Position numbers and translations under genes: made by a program. Below the pieces are notes generated by a model. The model was given only the letters and a program-made list of their open reading frames with translations, searched no databases and was not told the DNA's origin. 64,000 nucleotides of DNA from JBMNMS01 sp050953445 (lineage in GTDB: Bacteria; Bacillota; Clostridia; Peptostreptococcales; Anaerovoracaceae), in NCBI GenBank assembly GCA_050953445.1, contig JBMNMS010000001.1:992001-1056000 (forward strand), given 5' to 3'. Below, piece by piece: positions 44,112-54,900 of this stretch. Position 1 is the first letter of the stretch, and each line of letters opens with the position of its first letter.

Positions 44112-44814
44112 GGAATATCTGGGAGGAAACTCCTATCCAGGAAGGGGAATAATTATTGGAAAAACCCCTGATGGGGATCATGGCGTAATAGCATATTTCA
44201 TTATGGGGAGAAGTGGGAATAGCAGAAACCGAATTTTTGTAATAGAGGAAAAAGGTATCAGAACTGAAGCCTATGATCCGGCAAAGTTAGAAGATCCCTC
44301 CCTCATTATCTATCATCCCGTACGTGTCTTTCATGAGCACACCATAGTAACGAACGGGGATCAGACGGATACTATCTATGAATACTTAAAGGATGGAAAC
44401 ACCTTTGAAGATGCCCTTAGAATTAGGGTATATGAGCCGGATGCACCAAATTATACACCCAGAATCAGTGGGATAGTCACTGCCGTTGGTGGAGATTTTT
44501 CATATAAATTAAGCCTTATAAAAAGCGGTGAGGGTGAGGATGTTACCTGCCTCAGGTTTTTTTACGAATATGAAAAGCCTATCCCGGGGCAGGGTCATTT
44601 AATCCATACCTATATGAAGGATGGGAATCCGCTGCCATCCTTTGAGGGGGAGCCGAAGTTAGTGGAAATAGTTGGTGATATGGAGGAATTCGGGGACAGG
44701 CTCTGGAATAGCCTGGATGAAGAGAACAAGGTATCTTTATTTGTCAGATATATAAACCTTTCTTTAGGAACGGTTGCCACTAAGATATATAATAAGCATG
44801 AGGTAGGAAAATGA
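44095..44814 (+). CDS. purO: IMP cyclohydrolase, PurO type
   Basis: A 239-residue protein of the IMP cyclohydrolase family related to archaeal PurO (Ntn-hydrolase-like fold), which closes FAICAR to IMP. GNSYPGRGIIIGKTPDG, AYFIMGRSGNSRNRIF and HPVRVFHEHTIVTNGDQTDT are the typical segments. It replaces the N-terminal cyclohydrolase domain of bacterial PurH. It lies directly before a stand-alone AICAR transformylase, which strongly supports the role. ATG 44095 or 44098, with AAAGGA upstream. Confidence 0.92.
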   Translation: MMNRIEEYLGGNSYPGRGIIIGKTPDGDHGVIAYFIMGRSGNSRNRIFVIEEKGIRTEAYDPAKLEDPSLIIYHPVRVFHEHTIVTNGDQTDTIYEYLKDGNTFEDALRIRVYEPDAPNYTPRISGIVTAVGGDFSYKLSLIKSGEGEDVTCLRFFYEYEKPIPGQGHLIHTYMKDGNPLPSFEGEPKLVEIVGDMEEFGDRLWNSLDEENKVSLFVRYINLSLGTVATKIYNKHEVGK

Positions 44815-45986
44815 ATGAATTTGCATTGAAATATGGTTGTAATCCCAATCAGGGGAATGCCAGAATCTTCATGGAAGAGGGGCAGGAGCTGCCCATAGAT
44901 GTTCTAAACGGGAGACCGGGTTTTATTAATCTGCTGGACGCCTTTAATGCATGGCAGTTGGTAAAGGAGCTGGAGGAAGCCACCGGACTTCCAGGGGCTG
45001 CATCCTTTAAACATGTGAGCCCGGCAGGAGCTGCCGTTGGACTTCCGCTTACGGATTTGCTAAAAAAGATATATTTTGCGGAGGAACAGGATTTGACGCC
45101 TATGGCTGCTGCGTATGCCAGAGCCAGGGGGGCAGATAGAATGTGCTCTTTCGGCGATTTCATAGCCCTGTCAGATACCTGCGATGTGGCTACTGCAAGA
45201 CTAATAGCCGGTGAGGTTTCTGATGGCATAATCGCACCAAACTATGAACCTGAAGCCCTGGAAATTCTAAAAGGAAAACGGAAGGGTGGGTATACAATCA
45301 TCCAAATCGATAAGGGATACATGCCGGAAAAGCTTGAAAGGAAGCAGGTTTTCGGGATTACCTTTGAACAGAACCGGAATGAAGCCATTATAGATGATAG
45401 CTGGCTAAACAATATCGTAACGAAGAACAGGGATATGCCCGTAAGCGCTAAAAGGGACTTATTGGTGGCTTTAATAACCTTAAAATATACCCAGTCCAAT
45501 TCCGTGTGCTATGCAAAGGATGGGCAAACCATCGGGGTAGGTGCCGGACAGCAATCACGGATCCATTGCACCAGACTTGCGGGTGAGAAGGCAGATATTT
45601 GGCATTTGAGGCAGCATCCCAAAGTGCTGGCTCTAAAATTTAAGGAGGATTTGGGAAGGGCCAATAGGGATAATGCCATCGACATATATATTTCAAGGGA
45701 TTGCGGTGATGTTCTTGATGAAGGTGTATGGCAGGAGATCTTTGTTCATCGCCCTGAGCCCCTTACTGAAGAGGAAAAGCGGGAGTTTCTTTCACAGGTT
45801 ACAGATGTGGCATTGGGGAGCGATGCCTTTTTTCCCTTTGAAGACAACATTCAAAGGGCATATAAGAGCGGAGTGAAATATATTGCACAGCCGGGAGGTT
45901 CTATCAGGGATGATCAGGTCATAAGGACCTGTAATGAATATGACATGGTTATGGCTTTCACATCCCTCCGCCTTTTCCATCATTAA
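44811..45986 (+). CDS. purH: Stand-alone AICAR transformylase (PurH C-terminal part)
   Basis: A 391-residue protein equivalent to the transformylase half of PurH, adding a formyl group to AICAR. The conserved catalytic Lys-His pair is in GAASFKHVSPAGA, and KYTQSNSVCYAKDGQTIGVG, AGQQSRIHC and FPFEDNI are further family motifs. The IMP cyclohydrolase domain is missing; that step is assigned to the preceding gene, which it overlaps by 4 bases. Confidence 0.93.
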   Translation: MNEFALKYGCNPNQGNARIFMEEGQELPIDVLNGRPGFINLLDAFNAWQLVKELEEATGLPGAASFKHVSPAGAAVGLPLTDLLKKIYFAEEQDLTPMAAAYARARGADRMCSFGDFIALSDTCDVATARLIAGEVSDGIIAPNYEPEALEILKGKRKGGYTIIQIDKGYMPEKLERKQVFGITFEQNRNEAIIDDSWLNNIVTKNRDMPVSAKRDLLVALITLKYTQSNSVCYAKDGQTIGVGAGQQSRIHCTRLAGEKADIWHLRQHPKVLALKFKEDLGRANRDNAIDIYISRDCGDVLDEGVWQEIFVHRPEPLTEEEKREFLSQVTDVALGSDAFFPFEDNIQRAYKSGVKYIAQPGGSIRDDQVIRTCNEYDMVMAFTSLRLFHH

Positions 45987-46046
45987 TTTGACAAAGGGGA
46001 CGTCTAAACGGAAGCCCATATCGGGAAATTTTGTAGGAGGACTTTT

Positions 46047-47309
46047 ATGAAGGTATTAGTTGTAGGAGGCGGCGGAAGGGAGCATGCTATCGTAAAGGCC
46101 ATAAAGGCCAATCCAAAAGTGGAAACCATTTATGCCCTGCCGGGGAATGGAGGGATTTCAGAGGAGGCCATCTGTGTCAATATAGCGGCGAAGGATATAG
46201 AAAAAATGAGGGACTTTGCGGTGGAACACGGAGTGGATTATGTCATAGTTGCACCGGATGATCCCTTGGTTATGGGAGCAGTGGATATGCTCAATCAGGT
46301 GGGTATTCCCAGTTTTGGCCCTGATAAGGCAGCTGCAATAATTGAGGGCAGCAAGATTTTTTCCAAGGATCTTATGAAAAGGTATGGCATACCCACGGCT
46401 GAATACCAGGTGTTTAATGATTATGAAGAGGCTCTTGAATATGTAGAAGGCGCTGAAGAAATAGATTTTGTGATTAAGGCAGATGGCCTTGCCCTTGGCA
46501 AAGGTGTTATCATTCCTAAGAGCAGGCAGGAGGCCGTGGATGCCATTCATTCCATTATGGGGGATAAGATATTTGGTGAAAGCGGAAATCGTATAGTGAT
46601 AGAGGAATTTCTCACCGGCCCTGAGGTTACAGTTTTGTCCTTCTGTGATGGGGAAACCCTGATTCCCATGATTTCATCTATGGATCACAAAAGGGCTCTG
46701 GATGGAGATGAGGGGTTGAATACAGGCGGTATGGGGGTGATAGCCCCCAATCCTTACTATACGGAGGAGATACAGAAGCAGTGCATGGAGGAGATATTTC
46801 TACCTACGGTGAGAGCCATGAAAAAGGAGGGGCGTCCCTTCAAGGGTTGCCTATATTTTGGATTGATGCTTACACCTAAAGGCCCAAAGGTCATCGAGTA
46901 CAATTGTAGATTTGGAGATCCGGAAACACAGGCGGTTCTTCCCCTCTTAAGAACAGATTTACTGGAGGTTATGGAAGCTACAACCCGAGGTGGTCTGAAC
47001 GAAGTTGACGTTGAATTTCACCCCGGATGCTCCTGTTGTGTAGTTGTTGCATCGGGCGGATATCCGGGTGAGTATAAGACAGGATATGAGATAGAAGTTG
47101 GTGATATGGGGGATGCCATAATATATCATGGGGGGACGAGGAAAGAAGGCGATAAAATCGTGACATCAGGTGGTAGGGTTTTGGCTGTTACCGCCATAGG
47201 GGAGGATCTGAAAACAGCAGTGGACAAGGCCTATGAAGGCGTTGACAAAATAAGATTTCGTTCTATGCATTTCAGGAAGGATATAGGTCAAAGGGCCTTG
47301 CGGAAATAG
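46047..47309 (+). CDS. purD: Phosphoribosylamine-glycine ligase
   Basis: A 420-residue ATP-grasp enzyme (GAR synthetase). The N-terminal VVGGGGREHAIVKAI, the ATP-grasp lysine region VIKADGLALGKGVI and the EYNCRFGDPETQ motif are all present. ATG 46047 follows TAGGAGG. It is in the middle of the purine operon. Confidence 0.95.
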   Translation: MKVLVVGGGGREHAIVKAIKANPKVETIYALPGNGGISEEAICVNIAAKDIEKMRDFAVEHGVDYVIVAPDDPLVMGAVDMLNQVGIPSFGPDKAAAIIEGSKIFSKDLMKRYGIPTAEYQVFNDYEEALEYVEGAEEIDFVIKADGLALGKGVIIPKSRQEAVDAIHSIMGDKIFGESGNRIVIEEFLTGPEVTVLSFCDGETLIPMISSMDHKRALDGDEGLNTGGMGVIAPNPYYTEEIQKQCMEEIFLPTVRAMKKEGRPFKGCLYFGLMLTPKGPKVIEYNCRFGDPETQAVLPLLRTDLLEVMEATTRGGLNEVDVEFHPGCSCCVVVASGGYPGEYKTGYEIEVGDMGDAIIYHGGTRKEGDKIVTSGGRVLAVTAIGEDLKTAVDKAYEGVDKIRFRSMHFRKDIGQRALRK

Positions 47310-47350
47310 GGAAAGAATTTTGGGCAAAAAGCCGAAAAGGAAAGGACTTT

Positions 47351-50300
47351 ATGATGATAGACAGGATTTACACGGAGAAAAAAAAGGGTTTTGATGTGGA
47401 GGCCAAATCCCTATTACGGGATATTCATGAATTTTTAAAGATTTCATCCGTAACCGGTCTTCGAATTTTGAATAGATACGATATAGAGGGCATAGATAAT
47501 AGACTTTTTGAAAGGTGTATACCTATTGTATTTGCCGAGCCCCAAACGGATGATCTACATGGGGAGATTCCCCGGGATGTGGACTGTAGTTTTACAGTAG
47601 AGCCACTGCCTGGGCAATATGACCAGAGAGCTGACTCCTGTGCCCAGTGCATACAATTTATATCGGGAGGGGAAAGACCCCGGGTTAAAACCGCAAAAAC
47701 CTATCTATTGTATGGAAATATTTCAAAGGAGGAGTTAGACAGCATAAAATCACATATCATAAATCCCATTGAAAGCAGGGAAACATGGGATAGGATGCCA
47801 CAGAGCCTGACGATGCCTTTTGATGATTTGGTGGAGGTGGCTTCCATAGACGGGTTTACAGGGATGGGTGATGGTGAATTGAGAGCCTTCGGTGCGGAAT
47901 ATGGATTGGCAATGGACAATGCCGATCTGGCATTTTGCAGGGACTATTTTAAAGATGAGGGCAGGGAGCCAACGGAGACGGAGATCAGAATGATAGATAC
48001 CTACTGGTCTGATCATTGCCGTCATACCACATTTTCTACCATCATCGATGAGGTGGAAATTGCAGATGATCTTACATCGAAAGGGTATCAAAGATATCTG
48101 GATGTGAGGGAGGAATTAGACAGAACTAAGCCTATCACCCTTATGGATATGGCTACCATAGGGGCAAGATATCTGAAGGAAAAAGGTGTCCTGTTGGATT
48201 TAGATGAATCGGAGGAGATAAACGCCTATACGGTAAAAATCAAGGTAGATGTCGATGGTGATGATGAGGATTGGCTTTTAATGTTTAAAAACGAGACTCA
48301 CAACCATCCTACGGAAATCGAGCCTTTTGGAGGAGCGGCTACCTGTGTGGGCGGTGCCATTAGAGATCCCCTTTCTGGTAGGGCATTTGTCTATCAGGCT
48401 ATGAGAATAAGCGGAGCATCCGATCCGACAGCCCCTGTGGAGGATACAATTTTAGGGAAACTGCCTCAGCGAATTATAGATAAAAAAGCTGCTGCCGGCT
48501 ATTCATCCTATGGTAATCAGATTGGCCTGGCAGCTGGATTGATTGATGAGATCTACCACCCCGGGTATGTGGCAAAAAGAATGGAGCTGGGGGCACTAAT
48601 CGGCGCTGCTCCCGCCGCCAATGTGAAAAGGGAGGTTCCGGTACCGGGGGATGTAGTTGTGCTCTTAGGGGGCCGAACCGGACGGGATGGCTGCGGCGCT
48701 GCTTCCGGTTCTTCAAAATCCCATACTGCTTCTTCACTTGAAACAGGGGGGGCGGAGGTGCAAAAAGGCAATGCATTAGAGGAAAGGAAAATAGTAAGGC
48801 TTTTCAGAAAACCACAGGCCACCCGACTCATAAAGCGTTGCAATGATTTTGGGGCGGGAGGCGTGTCTGTTGCAATAGGCGAATTGGCGGATGGAATCAG
48901 AATAAATCTTGATGCTGTGCCTGTTAAGTATGAAGGACTTAGCGGTACAGAGCTTGCCATAAGCGAATCCCAGGAGAGGATGGCCATCGTACTGGATAAA
49001 AATGATGTGGATGCTTTTTGCCAAATGGCAGCAGAAGAGAATCTGGAAGCCACCCCGGTTGCGGTTATTCAGGAAGATCCCAGGCTTGTTATGGAATGGA
49101 GGGGAAAGACCATAGTGGACATATCCAGGGAGTTTTTGAATTCTAACGGAGCGAAGAAACATACCCGGGTGCAGGTCAATCCGTTTCCGCCCTTTGAAAG
49201 AACCGGAGCTTTCAGGCTGGATATTCCAAGTGCGGGAGATGCAATTTCCGGTATAAAATACGGCGAAGTGGGGGCGTGCAGGCAGGGATGTTGCTGCGTT
49301 TCCGCTCATGCGGTAGGAGGGGCCAGGGAAGATATAGGGAAGGCAAAAACCGGGGCAAGATCTCTCCCGGGAAAGCTATGTTCACTGGCATCAGATTTAA
49401 ATGTATGCTCATTAAGGGGTATTTCAGAAGGCTTTGATGCAACGGCAGGGGGAGGAACAATATTAATGCCTCTGGGGGGCAAAAGGCAGAAAACCCCCAT
49501 TCAAAGTATGGTTGCCAAGGTGCCGCTCTTAAAAGGTGATACAAATACTTGTACGACTATGGCTTACGGGTTTAACCCCTTTATAAGCGAAAAAAACCAA
49601 TATGCGGGTGCTTATTTGGCTGTAATTGAGTCCGTTGCCAAGATAGTATCAACGGGTGGGGATTTGAACAGATGTTATCTTAGCTTTCAGGAGTATTTTG
49701 AAAAGTTGGGGGCAGATCCTGCTCGCTGGGGCAAACCTTTTGCATCCCTTGTAGGGGCATTTAATGCCCAACTGGATTTAGGATTAGCTGCCATCGGGGG
49801 AAAGGATTCGATGAGTGGAAGCTTTGAGAATCTGGATGTTCCCCCAACGCTAATATCTTTTGCCGTATCCATTTGCCACAGGGAGGATATCATTTCACCG
49901 GAATTTAAAAAAGCGGGCAGCAAAGTTTATCTTTTGTCCCCTGAAATGGAAAACGAAAGCAAACTGCCTAAAGGGGAGAATTTAAGAAAGTTCTTCGATC
50001 AGGTCAGCCAATTAATAAGGGAGAAAAGGATTATCAGTGCCTATACCCCAGGGTATGGTGGGGTACCGGAAGCCCTTATTAAAATGACGATGGGAAATAG
50101 AATAGGGTTTGTATTTGAAGATTATTTTGATTCAGATGAATCCTTCAAGTATAATTATGGTTCTTTCATAGTGGAGAGCCAAGGAGATTTATTGGAGCCA
50201 TCCCAGTTTTGCGGCAGGATGGAATTAATGGGGCATACGGTTGAGGAATATATAATATCCCATGGATTAGACAGAGCGGAAATGGAAGATATAGAAAGAA

Positions 50301-51238
50301 TTTACGAATGCAGACTGGAGGAGGTTTTCCCCTGCAAAACATTGGATGAGGAGGAGAGTCGGGAACCGATACCTAAAATTTCATATGGTGAAAGGTTTGA
50401 AAGAGCCGCAATGAAAAGGGGGCCCCTAATTGGAACAGTTAGGCCGAAGGTTTTGATTCCTGTATTTCCGGGGACCACCTGTGAGTATGAAACGGCCAAT
50501 GCTTTTGATAAGGCCGGTGGTGATGCAGAGGTGTTTATAGTTAGAAATCTAACGCCGATTTATCTGGATCAATCTGTGGCGGAGCTGATTAAGATTATGG
50601 ATAAGGCACAGATTATCCTGTTGCCCGGGGGTCTTTCCGGTGGGGACGAGCCAGACGGTTCTGCTAAATTCATAACCTCCTTTTTTAGCCATCTTAGATT
50701 GAGGGATGCCCTTAATCGCTTCATCCATGAAAGTGATGGCCTGATAGGGGGGATTGGAAATGGGTTCCAGGCATTGGTGAAGATGGGTTTGTTACCCTTT
50801 GGAGAAATAAGGGAGCCTGATGAAAGCAGCCCCACTATAGGAGTGAATAGTATTGGGCGTCATCAATCTAAGCTGGTAGAGACGAGAATTGCTTCTGTAA
50901 TGTCGCCCTGGCTTTGCAGTTGCAATGTGGGGGATATATATCGGGAGCCGGTCTCCGTCGCCGAGGGTCGATTCCTGTGCAGCAAGGAGTTATTTAACGC
51001 TTTGGATGCTAATGGGCAAATAGCAGCCCAATATGTAGATCATCACGGAAATCCGACTATGGATATTCAATTCAACCCCGCAGGTTCCGCCTATGCCATT
51101 GAGGCTATCAGCTCGGCAGATGGCCGTATATTCGGTAAGATGTGCAATACGGAGAGAATAGGGACAGGTCTATATAAAAATGTGGGGAACACAGGTGATA
51201 ATGGGATGTTTAAAAATGCTGTGGAATATTTTAAATAA
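47351..51238 (+). CDS. purL: FGAM synthase, single-chain, glutaminase site degenerate
   Basis: A 1295-residue phosphoribosylformylglycinamidine synthase with all domains in one chain: N-terminal PurS-like region, linker, two AIR-synthetase-like halves (TYWSDHCRHTTF, FKNETHNHPTEIEPFGGA) and a C-terminal class I glutaminase domain from about 1040. It is the long Gram-positive form, so no purS or purQ is expected. The nucleophile elbow, normally GICNGFQ, reads GIGNGFQ (Gly1136 for Cys), and the triad His region near the end, normally HSER or HPER, reads NTER (Asn1266 for His). Both changes need two or more base differences, so they are not simple read errors. Synthase activity with free ammonia is possible. 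Confidence 0.94.
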   Translation: MMIDRIYTEKKKGFDVEAKSLLRDIHEFLKISSVTGLRILNRYDIEGIDNRLFERCIPIVFAEPQTDDLHGEIPRDVDCSFTVEPLPGQYDQRADSCAQCIQFISGGERPRVKTAKTYLLYGNISKEELDSIKSHIINPIESRETWDRMPQSLTMPFDDLVEVASIDGFTGMGDGELRAFGAEYGLAMDNADLAFCRDYFKDEGREPTETEIRMIDTYWSDHCRHTTFSTIIDEVEIADDLTSKGYQRYLDVREELDRTKPITLMDMATIGARYLKEKGVLLDLDESEEINAYTVKIKVDVDGDDEDWLLMFKNETHNHPTEIEPFGGAATCVGGAIRDPLSGRAFVYQAMRISGASDPTAPVEDTILGKLPQRIIDKKAAAGYSSYGNQIGLAAGLIDEIYHPGYVAKRMELGALIGAAPAANVKREVPVPGDVVVLLGGRTGRDGCGAASGSSKSHTASSLETGGAEVQKGNALEERKIVRLFRKPQATRLIKRCNDFGAGGVSVAIGELADGIRINLDAVPVKYEGLSGTELAISESQERMAIVLDKNDVDAFCQMAAEENLEATPVAVIQEDPRLVMEWRGKTIVDISREFLNSNGAKKHTRVQVNPFPPFERTGAFRLDIPSAGDAISGIKYGEVGACRQGCCCVSAHAVGGAREDIGKAKTGARSLPGKLCSLASDLNVCSLRGISEGFDATAGGGTILMPLGGKRQKTPIQSMVAKVPLLKGDTNTCTTMAYGFNPFISEKNQYAGAYLAVIESVAKIVSTGGDLNRCYLSFQEYFEKLGADPARWGKPFASLVGAFNAQLDLGLAAIGGKDSMSGSFENLDVPPTLISFAVSICHREDIISPEFKKAGSKVYLLSPEMENESKLPKGENLRKFFDQVSQLIREKRIISAYTPGYGGVPEALIKMTMGNRIGFVFEDYFDSDESFKYNYGSFIVESQGDLLEPSQFCGRMELMGHTVEEYIISHGLDRAEMEDIERIYECRLEEVFPCKTLDEEESREPIPKISYGERFERAAMKRGPLIGTVRPKVLIPVFPGTTCEYETANAFDKAGGDAEVFIVRNLTPIYLDQSVAELIKIMDKAQIILLPGGLSGGDEPDGSAKFITSFFSHLRLRDALNRFIHESDGLIGGIGNGFQALVKMGLLPFGEIREPDESSPTIGVNSIGRHQSKLVETRIASVMSPWLCSCNVGDIYREPVSVAEGRFLCSKELFNALDANGQIAAQYVDHHGNPTMDIQFNPAGSAYAIEAISSADGRIFGKMCNTERIGTGLYKNVGNTGDNGMFKNAVEYFK

Positions 51239-51293
51239 TAGGGATTATCAAAGGGGAAATTATTTCAACCTACATGGTATATGAGGAGCTAAG

Positions 51294-51977
51294 ATGAAAA
51301 AGGTATATACGGGAAAGACGAAGGATGTTTACGAGCTTGAGAACGGCAATTATCGCCTGGTGTTTAAGGACGATGTGACCGGTGAAAATGGAGTATTTGA
51401 TCCGGGAGCGAACCAGGTGGGTCTATCTATTGAGGGAATTGGACGAGGCAATTTGCAGGTTTCTGCCATGTTTTTTGAGGTGTTAAAAAAAGCCGGTATA
51501 GAGACTCATTATATAAGCGTTGATGTTGAGCAGGGAACTATGGATGTTAAGGCGGCAAGACCCTTTGGAAAAGGAGTGGAAATCATATGCCGTTATAGGG
51601 CGGTAGGAAGTTTTTTCAAGCGCTATGGGGATTATGTAAGGGAAGGGGATAAGCTGGATGCTTATGTGGAGGCAACTTTGAAGGATGATGAAAGGGGGGA
51701 TCCACTGATAACCCCGGAAGGCCTGCAGGTTTTAGGTATTATGTCAATGTCCCGATTTGAGGAAATAAAACAAACTACCAAGATAATAACAGAAATAATC
51801 AGCGATGTATTACAGGAAAAAGAATTGGAGCTTTATGATATAAAGTATGAATTTGGAATTGATGAGGACGGAAAGGTTATTCTCATGGATGAATTGTCCT
51901 CGGGAAACATGAGGGTATACAGTGAAGGGAAAAGAATGGATCCTATGGATCTGACAGCGGCACTTCTTGGCGATTAA
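51294..51977 (+). CDS. purC: SAICAR synthase
   Basis: A 227-residue phosphoribosylaminoimidazole-succinocarboxamide synthase. GKTKDVYELENG, ICRYRAVGSFFKRY and LMDELSSGNMRVY (the family normally has DE-SPDS-R here) are seen. It is the last purine gene of the operon; purB, purA and guaAB are outside the window. ATG 51294 follows GAGGAG. AddB starts 22 bases later and may be read on the same transcript. Confidence 0.93.
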   Translation: MKKVYTGKTKDVYELENGNYRLVFKDDVTGENGVFDPGANQVGLSIEGIGRGNLQVSAMFFEVLKKAGIETHYISVDVEQGTMDVKAARPFGKGVEIICRYRAVGSFFKRYGDYVREGDKLDAYVEATLKDDERGDPLITPEGLQVLGIMSMSRFEEIKQTTKIITEIISDVLQEKELELYDIKYEFGIDEDGKVILMDELSSGNMRVYSEGKRMDPMDLTAALLGD

Positions 51978-51999
51978 CGGGTTAAGAGGAAGGTTACGG

Positions 52000-54900
52000 A
52001 TGGGGAAGATGCTTAATATCTATTGTGGCAGAGAGTCGGTAAATAAAGAAGCTTTTATGTTCGAAAGAATCCGGGGTAGCATGGATAATCCGGGTGAGGA
52101 TAGAAGGATTGTTATCTTAGTGCCGGATCAATATACCCTGCAAGCTGAGCGCAACGCATTGGAATATTTAGAGGCTCCCGGTCTAATGGATCTTGAGATT
52201 TTATCTCCGGGACGATTGGCGAATAGAGTTTTAAAAGAGGCGGGGGGAATTACCAGGGTACGCATTGACAAACGGGGTAGGCACATGGTTCTGAGAGGAA
52301 TTTTAGAGGAAGAAAAGGATCAGCTTAAGGCTTTCCGGGGATTGGAAGGATCTCACGGATTTATCGATATGCTGAATAATCTTATTTCAGAACTAAAGCA
52401 GTTCAACACCTGTTCGAAGGACATCCTTCCGGTGATGAAGGAAGTGGAGAGTGATTCCATACTATGGGACAAGTTGAAGGATATCCAGCATATTTTTAGT
52501 CAATATGAGAAAAGAACAGAGAATGTCTATCTTGATTCAGAGGATTATCTAGATCTTTTTACATCAAGGATAAAGGATTCAATCACAATTCGGAAGACCG
52601 TTTTTTGGGTTTCCGGATTTTTGACGTTTACTCCGAAGACATTAAAAATGATAGGTCAGCTTTTGAAATATGGCAGGGAGGTCAATGTTATATTGACGGG
52701 AGACATGAAAGCTTTAAAGGACAGAGATGGGGATCTGTTTTTGATTACGCAAAAGGTCATGGAAGACCTTGCGGGTATTGCGGCGGAAATGGGTATCGGT
52801 CATCAATATCATAATATAGATCATCCCTCATGGAATCCATCTAAGCCTGAGGCCATCGTACATTTGGAAAAGGAGCTATATTCTTATCCTGCTCATATAT
52901 TCAGTGAAGAGCAAGGAATAAAATTGTGTATGGCTGCAAATTTTTACGGTGAGGCGGAAACCGCCGCCGCTGAAATTCTTTCACTTGTACGGGATAAGGG
53001 TTATCGATTCCGTCAAATTGGGGTAATATGCAACGATATGGAAACCCGTGGGCCTATTGCTAACCGTATTTTTCATGAGTATGGAATACCGGTATTTTCC
53101 GATGTAAAAAGAGGGGTTTTACATAATCCGGTGGTGGCATTAATAATATCACTGTTGGACATTCTTGCAGGTAATTGGTTGTATGAAGATGTTTTTGCTG
53201 CAATAAAGACAGGATTGTTACCCGTTGAAACCTTTCGATGGGAGGATTTAGAGAATTATGCTATAAAATATAAGATTCAGGGGAGTCGTTGGAAAAAACC
53301 TTTCAAATACGGAATTTCCAATGGTGATGAAGGAAACGGTCAGAATTTAGATGAGACGAGGCAGATGCTAGTTCATATTTTAGTGCCTTTTGAAAGGGAT
53401 TTTAAGGAGGCTGAAACCGTTAGGGAAAAAACAGAGATACTCTATCATTTTCTCAATGATGTTTTGAAGATTCCGGAAGAAATTGAAAGGATTCAGTGGG
53501 AGCTGTACGATAAGGGCAGGTATGAATGGGCTGATGAGATGGGGCAAATTTGGGGTGTATCCGTGGATCTTTTTGATCAGCTGGTGGAATTGTCGGGAAA
53601 GGAGGAAATGGGGGTAAAGGAGTATGCTTCAATGCTTCGTGCCGGCTTTGAGGCGGTGGAGGTCGGAGTCATTCCCCCTTCATCGGATCAGGTAATTATG
53701 GGGACGATGCAGAGAACCAGGGTGGGGAGGCTCAAGGCCCTCTTCGTATTGGCTGCCAATGATGGAATATTACCGGCCCAAGGCAATCAAGGCCTATTGA
53801 GCGATGATGAAAGAAAGCTGCTTTTAGGTTTGGAACGGAATATTTGCGAGGATGGTAATAATATGGCCAGAGAGGAGCAGCTTGCAATATATAAGAATCT
53901 ATCAGCTCCGGAGGAGCTTCTTTGGATGGGATGCTCTCAGGAGGATATAGAAGGTGGTGAAATTCAACCTTCAATGATCTTTGATAAGATAAGAGAGGTT
54001 TTTCCCAATTCTCCTCTTGAAAAGGATATTTTAAACAGGGATGACCCCCTCTGGCTTATTAACGGAGAAGGGAGTACCCTCAAGTATCTTACGGCTGCGT
54101 TGCAAAGGGTAATAGGTGAGGGGGAGCCACTGTGCGAACCGTGGAAGGTTGTGGCTAATTGGTACAGGGATAGGGGGAGCAATTCCTTTGAGATGGTTAA
54201 AAAGGGGTTGTTTTTTAAGGTTGCGGAGGAGGGAGTGAAGAAGGAATGGATCAAGGATCTTTTCGGGGGTGTTTGTAGCCCCTCCCGATTGGAGAGGTTT
54301 TCCAGATGCCCTTTTTCCCATTTAGTTCAATATGGTTTTCGCCCCGATGAGCGCAGGGTCTTTGAGGTAGCAGGCAGAGAGGTGGGGGATGTTTATCACG
54401 AATGCATTATGATTTTGTCGGAGCAACTGACAAGAAAGGATGTGGGGATAAACGATGTTGAGTCTCCCTGGATGACTATAACCAAGGGGGAATGCCTTTT
54501 AAAAGTGGATCATATTATCGATGAAATTGCAGTCAAATACAGGGATGGAATGCTCCTCTCAGGGGAAGAGGAAATCTATCGGATGGGCAGAATGAAGGAT
54601 GTTTGCGGTGAGGCCGCCTGGGCACTCATCCAACATGTGAGGCAGGGCAGGATTAAAGAGATGTTCTTTGAAGAGCGTTTCGGTCAGGGTTTTGGTCAGA
54701 GTTTTCCGCCGGTTTTGGTGAATATAGGTGATGAGGCAGTAAGGATTGAGGGGAAGATAGATCGGGTGGATCTGTTGCCGGAAGGTTATGTTAAAATAAT
54801 AGATTATAAGTCGGGAAGTGAAAATTTTAGAGTCGGTGAGGCTAAAGGGGGGTGGCGTCTCCAGCTGATGATTTATCTCAAGGCCATGATGGAGGGAATG

